In this document: piece after piece, positions 58,301 to 64,000 of the stretch
How the letters are laid out: the number at the start of each line of letters is the position of its first letter
Numbering within the stretch: position 1 is the first letter of the stretch
Assembly (NCBI GenBank): GCA_016858145.1
Contig: JAEHOE010000002.1
Span: forward strand, 248,001-312,000
Reading direction: 5' to 3'
DNA length: 64,000 nt
Source of the DNA: Edaphochlamys debaryana
Taxonomy: Eukaryota > Chlorophyta > Chlorophyceae > Chlamydomonadales
Notes under the pieces: generated by a model
The model's input: only the letters and a program-made list of their open reading frames with translations
Told to the model about the DNA's origin: nothing
The model's database searches: none
Made by a program: the position numbers and the translations under genes

Positions 58301-59024
58301 CCTTCAGAGTGCGGGTGATGGCCTACGGGTATACACATTGCAATAGTTGAGGGTGGCATTTTGATTGGTCTTGCTGCTGGTTCTGGAGACTCGGCCCTAG
58401 GTGCATGTCTCAGCCCGGGCCTCACCGCATCCGTGGGGGCAAAGAACGTGGCGACCGTCGACGGGTCCGCCGCGATCGCCTTAATCGCATCGATAGAGCT
58501 AACCAGCTGGTACAGAAGCTTGGTGTCAGGGCGCGAGGCCAGGAGCTCCAGGATAGAGCCGGCGGGCTTGACTCCACGGGGCGGGGGGGCGCGGTGCCGC
58601 GGGGGCGGGTTACGGGGGATTTTGGAGTACTGGGCGAGGAAGTCGCCCTTGCCGCTCGATACCCAGTTGGTGCGCGCCTCAGCGAGGCCTGTTGGTGGGG
58701 CAAGTGCAGAAGGGGCCGTCAGAAAGTGCTGGGCCCAAGTTTACGAGGTCCTGCCGCGTTGATGCAGCTCGAGGCATGTGCCTCGCTGGAGTGGGAGCAC
58801 CCCACGGTGCCGCAATCGCTCGCGATCAGTCGCATGAGCTATGATCCACCGCATGGCAAGCTTGGGCCTAGGTGTTTCCAGGCAGACGGAACTCGTCGAC
58901 GACAACGCCGAGCGACGTCCTCCAATGTGCTCCACCTAAAATCGTCTGCAGCGCCGTGCTCACCCGCATATGCCACTAAGCCTAAAAGGGCCAGCGCTGG
59001 CAGCGCCAGGCGCGTTCGCGCCAT
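46348..59024 (-). CDS. Large secreted fasciclin-domain protein, eight FAS1 modules, 35 exons
   Basis: Exons (descending): 59024-58964, 58688-58426, 58322-58238, 57960-57858, 57694-57619, 57258-56983, 56757-56692, 56576-56455, 56192-56117, 55862-55641, 55334-55269, 54986-54865, 54686-54611, 54411-54172, 53846-53781, 53551-53430, 53130-53055, 52877-52638, 52344-52279, 52073-51952, 51714-51639, 51508-51350, 50970-50885, 50713-50641, 50376-50295, 50098-50016, 49703-49530, 49366-49287, 48914-48830, 48631-48553, 48280-48201, 47802-47635, 47451-47326, 47022-46936, 46590-46348. In frame, 1408 residues. Leader MARTRLALPALALLGLVAYAG, then a basic Pro motif, NPPPRHRAPPPRG. FAS1 modules start near 66, 242, 405, 573, 741, 909, 1078 and 1255. 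Modules 2-5 repeat AYHTILGAAVKSTDL-type and AGSDVTVQAILSTAKVVVAD-type exons. Modules 6-8 match the C-terminal three of the other FAS1 genes. The end is shorter (IYVIDKVLKG). A matrix adhesion role is inferred from the family. Continuity over 35 exons supports one gene, but a transcript is needed to exclude two. Confidence 0.83.
49894..49929 (-). pseudogene. Intronic echo of the 3' edge of eight-FAS1 exon 26
   Basis: TCACCGCGCAGGGGCCCGCG followed by GCGCCAACGATGG repeats the donor and exon end at 50013-50045 with one mismatch. Confidence 0.85.
51800..51876. repeat. GGTCC/GGTGC pentamer minisatellite in a FAS1 intron
   Basis: About fifteen five-base units alternate GGTCC and GGTGC within the intron between 51714 and 51952. 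This is clean, recent-looking tandem repetition. Confidence 0.9.
52542..52575 (-). pseudogene. Intronic echo of the 3' edge of eight-FAS1 exon 18
   Basis: CTCACCGCGTCGTTGGGGGC followed by AAAAAAGGAG copies the exon end and donor at 52633-52662. The adjoining CT-rich and CA-rich intron start is duplicated too. Confidence 0.75.
53905..54010. repeat. CCAACCGCTGTCC-type intronic minisatellite (a)
   Basis: Imperfect units built on CCAACC and CTGTCCAGCCAA end in CGGCTGTCTCCGGCCATCC. The same array appears in the homologous intron of the preceding cassette (55420-55605). Confidence 0.75.
55420..55605. repeat. CCAACCGCTGTCC-type intronic minisatellite (b)
   Basis: About nine imperfect units (CCAACCGCTGTCCGGC and variants) with an internal larger repeat, CCATCCAATCCCAGCCAACC and relatives. 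Longer than its counterpart at 53905, so the array has expanded or contracted since cassette duplication. Confidence 0.75.
56331..56436. repeat. AACC tetramer array in a FAS1 intron
   Basis: CAACCAACCAGCCAACC-type repeats fill the intron between exon 9 (ends 56192) and exon 8 (from 56455), directly beside the exon 8 donor. Confidence 0.9.
57312..57375 (-). pseudogene. Intronic echo of the 5' edge of eight-FAS1 exon 6
   Basis: A 60-odd base copy of the exon start plus its acceptor tract at 57208-57275. Shared runs include GGGGGAAGGGCAGCAGGATG and GACTGAGGGGGCCGGG. The acceptor AG is intact and the copied codons stay open (VVHLINCILLPFPLMP). Confidence 0.88.
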
Positions 59025-62000
59025 GTCTGGTCACTCTGTGGCCCCGGTAACTCTACGTCGCTGGAGCGTTGGCGCTGGCCCAAACTCGAAGCAATGAAGT
59101 GGCCAATGAATACTGTCTGCGCGAGGGTTAAGTAGAATGTGCATGAACTTTCTCTGCATGGGAGAGGTCCCCCTCACTCACTTCGTGTTGGGGCATCAGG
59201 CGGTACCGCCGCACATACATGGACGTCGCCACTTACCACGATTGATAAGCGATTGCTTGACAGGTGAGCCAGCTCGCGGCTGGAGATGGTGCTCAGCACC
59301 TGTGTCAGGACAGCTCCGCACGCCAGCCTGCGAACTAGTGATGAAGTGTTCGTCCTCCTATTGATATGCAACTGCACATCCAGTGCCTCGCGGAGCCCGC
59401 CTAAAGTGCGTGCATAGTAAAGAGCCACCAACGTTCTCGCCAACCGCGCGCGGGGCCTGGAGACGCCGGGAGACGGGCCCGAAGTGAAGTCACTGATAGC
59501 TGAGAAAGCATATGCTACATACTGGAATGTTGCAGCCAAGTCGTGGGCGGGGCCTGTGCCACGGTCATGCCGGTCTCCTACCCCCTCCCTGCCTGGGCCT
59601 CCCAGCAACCTGGCCCTCGCAAGTGCCTTTCCCTGCCCGTGCCTGATAGCTGCTGCCCCCGCCCAGATCAGGCGTCCTGTCCCATACGACTCTCTGCGAC
59701 GCAGCGATGCATGTGATGGCCTGGTCGTGGCGCTAATACGGCGGGTCCCGTGGAATGCCTTGAGGGAGAGGGGATGTCGCCGCGCCGCTGCCTGTTGCCT
59801 CCAAGTCTGCCCTGGCCCTTGCCTAGGACCCGGCTGTCGACAGCCTCAAAGCGCCTCCTTGGATGAGTTAGATCTGGTCCCCGGGTAGCGTTGGTCTTAT
59901 CCATCGACCCCGTTTGCGCCCCAGCGGCTAGCGCTCCACCCTGGCCACGTGGTCTCTGGCTGACCCATGTGTGGACTGCGTGGCCTCCACGCCTCTACAG
60001 CCTCCTGGGTCCCGGCTCAGCTCGGTGACCTCTCATTACGATACGCCGCCTCTGTTCACCGCGCCCCTGAACCTTTCCTTTATCTCGGGGCCAGCCGCAG
60101 GCGCAGCCGGCCCCTGACCTGCTTGCCATGGCCCACGGCGGATGACTGGACACAGAGCTGCCACGCCCAGGCCCAGTCCAGGCCCAGTTGGGCCCAGGTG
60201 GCTTCCGCTCAGCCCCAGACTTCTTCCGTAACTGTGCTGTGCTGCAAGGCCGATTCGTGTGCTCCTGCAACTGCTAGTCGATCCATATCTGTCGGGTGGA
60301 TAACAGATATATGAGGCGTTGTGAGGGGACGGCCACCCTTTGTCCAGATCGAGCCGGTCGTGCACCCCTCCACCGCGAGCACATCTGGCACCCATGCCAT
60401 TCTCCTCCACGTGCCATCTTGAGAGGGGCCCAAGCGATGCTGGAACCGCGGCGGTAGCTCTGAAGATCACCCTGGGATCAGACATGACATGAACGTTCAT
60501 AGATGCAGGTACACGCCGCAGCTGCAAGTCACGATGCATGCCCTCCTACCACCAGTTTGCCGTCAAGACATTGCCCAGGCCAGCGAGGCAATCTGCAATG
60601 GTCTCAAGGGGGCGGGGTTGGCGGAAGGGGGGCATTGGAGCCCGGACAGGCAGCACAGCTCCGCCATGTTACATGCGTTCCAGCATGCAACCCTCCCCAC
60701 CCCCTCTCCCTGCCACGGCCCGAAGCTGACGGGGGTCAATGCGATGTTCAGCTAGCCGGGGGGCCTAGAGACGAGCGCGCCCTCGTGCAAATCTCGATCA
60801 ACCGTGCGTGTCCTTTGCCTTAAGCACGCCGAGGCAGCCCTCCATAGCTCCACGTTACGCCATTGCAGCCACACCCATCGGTTCACCCATGTTCTTCACA
60901 AGTCTCGTTTTCGCTTTCCCCCCCTTCACCAAAACGCTTGGCCCCCATGAGTCGACGGACCGCCCGCCAATCCTGCGCCCCAGCAATGGTAATTTGAAAC
61001 ACGCTATACACGTGTAGCACATGCAATCCTACCCATCAGCCCAGACATGGACTCCTCCCCACGCTTCTCTGGCACCGCTTCCCTGGCAGCCCCGCAACTA
61101 ACGCGCAGGGCCGCCGCCTCCCCCAATGAACGCAAGCACCCCCACCCTGCAGTTCGAGCCTCTGCATGCCCCCCCGCCCCCCGCTCCTACACTGCACGGC
61201 CCCTCCGAGCAAACGCCGCCCCGCTCCGAATGACTACAGCCACTCCATCCCGCGCTTCAAGCCTCTCCATTCACTCCCCCACATTGGCTTGCAACCCCCG
61301 CCTCCAGGCCCCCGGATACGATAAAGTTCGACGTTCAACGGATGCACGGGTGAGTAATCTGCATTGCACTGCCGAGCTCAGTATGACCACAACGATCCCA
61401 GGGGTCCACACGGACAACCAGAGAGAGGGCGCATGAAGGTTTCACAACCGCGGCTGTCTATTAATGAAGTGCCACGAGGCAACACTGGGGCGTCATGAGA
61501 TGACAAATAGCATGCGACCTGGCAGCATGATGCCAGGTCCCCTTTGTATGCCGCCTAGTAAGGACCCCATCCCCATGTCGCAGCCCAGCACAACAAACTC
61601 ACGTGGAAACACGTCGAAGGAAGGCGAGGAGTCAAATCAACAACATACAGGGAAGAGCACCGATACACGTCATCCATCCAACAGCAAGGATACACATCAT
61701 CCATGCATCCAAAGAAGACACAAGCCCGGCCCAGCAGTGCTGCAGTGCAGTGCAAACGCGAGAGCCAAGCATTTATCTGCAAGGGGCCCAAAGTTCAAGC
61801 CCGCAGCCACGAGTTGCTCAGCGCAAGTGCTGCAGTGCAGATGAACCGACTTGGGATGGTGCACGTGTGGCGTGGAAACCCCTTGTTAGTCCCTTCGTTC
61901 CTCCCCACTGGCCCATCCAGAAGATCTCACGCCAAAGATCCCAGTGCCCCTCCGGCCACCAGTCACTCATGACCTCAGCTTTCAGCTTAACATGACTAGC

Positions 62001-62184
62001 TCTGACGTCCTGGCTTGCCCACAATTGAGTTCGGTGTATGTGCAAACCGTCCGACCGCCCAGCGAGGAGGAGCATGGCCTGCCTCCTCAGGCGGTGGCGC
62101 AGCACCAGGGATTGGGCTTTGGTATACACGATACAGCCAGCTTTGATACTGTTCCAAGCAGCCCTGTGGGGCCACACACAGGCC
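59025..62184. other. Intergenic region between the eight-FAS1 gene and the partial FAS1 gene
   Basis: About 3.2 kb with no supportable gene. It should hold the promoter of the gene starting at 59024 and the 3' UTR of the gene ending at 62185. Small imperfect repeats occur at about 61656-61710 (ATACAC(G/A)TCATCCATCC type) and a GTGCTGCAGTGCAG pair at 61737 and 61828. Confidence 0.5.
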
Positions 62185-64000
62185 TCATGCGGTCGCGGCC
62201 ACAGAGCCCGACACGGCGGCAGCGTGTGCAACACCGACTGCTGCTTCCGTGTTGAACACAGCCTCGCTTGCGAGCAGCACGCCATCGATGATATGGATGA
62301 CGGCCTGAGGGGGGCGGGGGGGAAGGCAAGGGGGGAAGGCGTGTGTGTTTTGGACACGGGCAGCACGGGAGAGTCAGTTGATGGTCGAGGAGGACGGTGA
62401 AACGGCCCAAGTCCACGTTCCAGGCGTTCGGTGCATCCGGTACCCCTGGTACAGTACGGTGGTGCCCCGTGGTACCCCTGCCACGTGACGCTGCCGCTCG
62501 CCCCGGCTTGCCCCCCCCCCCCGCGCACACGCACCTTGCCCGCCAGGATGTCTCCCGCCACCACATTCGCTGACGACATCACGCCCTTGGCGGAGACCGC
62601 CGAGCCGGCCCTGAATGAGAAGGACAAAGCGTAGAGCGAAGTTGAACGAGTCAAAGCCTGGTTGTGGAGACCGTGTCACCAGGCATGGCATGACACCCTT
62701 GTTGTGCCCCCGCGTGTCCACTAACACTCTCAACCCGTATGTGCCCCCGCGCAGCGCCGCTACAGAGGCCTTGCTCTTGAGCACGACGTAAATCTCATTT
62801 TCCTGTAGACCTGCGCGCCCTCTCACCTGGTGAGCGTGAGGGACTGGAACAGCAGGCTCGTGGGGACGCGGTAGTCCGCCCCCTCTTCCAAATCCGCTGT
62901 CTTGAGGGCCATGAACGGCACGACATGGTACGCGAGCAGAGCCTCCCGGTCCTGCGTTGCACGTGCAGCGGGATTCACATCAGGCACGCCCAGTTCCGTA
63001 CTGTCGCACAACAACACAGTGTACGTACGTACGGCGCTGTGGCCCACAAGAACGACAGAGTCCGACAGCGCAGGGCTCTCACCGCAGCTCGCATTCCCTC
63101 CAGCTCCTCCTCGCTCATCCCCGCAGCGGCAAGAAAGGTCCGGAACGCCTGTGCGTGGAGGTGCGCGTGGATTGTGGACGGCATTGGAGCGTGTGCAAAG
63201 CGGAAATGGAGCGGAAGTGCGGGAAAGAGCCTCGGGCGGCTGTGGTCCCTTGACCTCAAGCCGGTAGTCACAATGTCTCGTCCTGCAGCCTTTGGCCCCC
63301 TCCCTCTTCCCGACCACCGATCAAGAATTCACTCCCACGGCCGCTCACCGTGTCGGTGGGGATCAGGTAGGTGGCGACGTAGCCGGGGTCTGAGGGCCTG
63401 GGGTCAGACAGGGGCGTGCTCCGGATGAGGCCGAGCGCAATGGTGCAGTCGGAGCGCGCAGCCAGGGCGCCCTCCGGCGTGTCGAGCAGAGGGGCCGGGC
63501 CTGACGTGTACGGCACGTCGATGGCGTACGGCAGCAGTACATAGTCGATCAGGTGTACCAGCGACTGCGTGGGAGCAGGGTTGCGGGAGGGCGGGAACGG
63601 GGGGCACATACTGGTTGGTGAGTCCTTCCAAGGTTGAGGCACCAGCTCCGGCCCTCTCCAGCCCTCCTGAGCAACGCACCTTCCCTGCCGCCAGGTTCGG
63701 CAGAGTCACATCAGCCTCGGACTCCACACCGCGAATGTGCACCCCGGCAGCGTTCCTGGCGGCAGCAGGGTCAAGATGTCAGGGGTTTAGCCGGGGGTTC
63801 AGGGGGGCCTAACGAGACACGCACTGAGAGACAACCAGGCCGCTCACCCCTCTAAATAGGGCCCAGCGCTCAAGCTTTCAGCCACGGCAGCTCAGGGGCT
63901 GACTGCGTGTACCTCTGGCCCTTGCCCAAGAGAGCCGCCTTCCTTCCTCAAACGATCACTCACTTGTACAAGGAGATCTCGGCTGAGCTGTACACGGTGG
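62185..64000 (-). CDS. Fasciclin-domain (FAS1) protein, 3' part (5' end outside window)
   Basis: Visible exons (descending): 64000-63964 (open), 63755-63680, 63564-63349, 63148-63083, 62951-62827, 62610-62535, 62304-62185; about 238 residues. The exon at 63755 encodes GVHIRGVESEADVTLPNL, nearly the same as HIRGVESEADVT in module 1 of the eight-FAS1 gene, so the window edge cuts the first FAS1 module. A second module follows: ALAARSDCTIALGLIRSTPL, then LIPTDT for the H1 box, then AYHVVPFMALKTADLEEG, then VIHIIDGVLL for H2. The protein stops 28 residues later with an Ala/Val-rich end. It lacks the Ser-Pro hinge and the three C-terminal modules of its paralogues and is probably a two-module protein. 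The 66/(125)/76 exon pattern is kept. Secreted location is inferred; the leader is not visible. Confidence 0.82.

Noticed and set aside
46348..59024. Splitting the eight-FAS1 gene into two genes near exons 22-23
   Set aside because: All junctions keep frame, the intron between 51350 and 50970 is ordinary in size, no start or leader occurs inside, and module order matches the paralogues.
61464..61844. 127-codon frame in the intergenic region at 61.5 kb
   Set aside because: Low-complexity Ser/Thr/His/Asn composition over small repeats, with no splice context or recognised domain.

Overview
The window reads as nuclear DNA of a chlorophyte green alga, most likely a volvocine or other chlamydomonadalean. 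It is very GC-rich. Genes are split into many short exons by small GT-AG introns, mostly GTGAG donors and CAG acceptors. Two genes are followed by TGTAA, the usual chlorophyte poly(A) signal. The proteins carry Ser-Pro and Pro-rich hinges of the kind found in volvocine wall and matrix glycoproteins. I built all gene models by hand from splice sites and reading-frame continuity; none has been checked against transcripts.

Layout: (1) 1-1.6 kb, + strand: the 3' end of an APC4-like subunit of the anaphase-promoting complex. (2) 2.2-11.4 kb, +: a secreted protein with five fasciclin (FAS1) modules, 23 exons. (3) 12.5-15.9 kb, -: a nucleotide-sugar-transporter-like membrane protein with a long His-rich loop. 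(4) 16.3-18.6 kb, +, divergent from 3: a small protein resembling the C1orf109/AIRIM family. (5) 19.7-26.1 kb and (6) 27.7-33.1 kb, +: two tandem secreted SRCR proteins, each with 16 exons of matching phase. (7) 35.5-43.4 kb, -: a four-FAS1 paralogue of gene 2. (8) 46.3-59.0 kb, -: an eight-FAS1 protein, 35 exons. (9) 62.2-64.0 kb, -: the 3' part of another FAS1 gene that runs off the window.

Six of the nine genes encode secreted adhesion-type proteins, so this is a locally expanded extracellular-matrix cluster. The FAS1 genes grew by duplication of a frame-neutral four-exon cassette (66, 122, 76 and about 160-345 nt). They keep a shared leader, a basic Pro-rich N-terminal motif and, except for the truncated last gene, three conserved C-terminal modules. 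The sugar transporter might feed glycosylation of such proteins, but that is only an inference from proximity.

The most unusual signal is that introns and 3' flanks throughout the window contain degraded partial copies of the neighbouring exon edge, often with its splice site or stop codon ('exon-edge echoes'). They occur in the FAS1, SRCR, transporter and AIRIM-like genes alike. Other notable signals are a gene-conversion-like tract between the SRCR paralogues and a mosaic exon in the eight-FAS1 gene.
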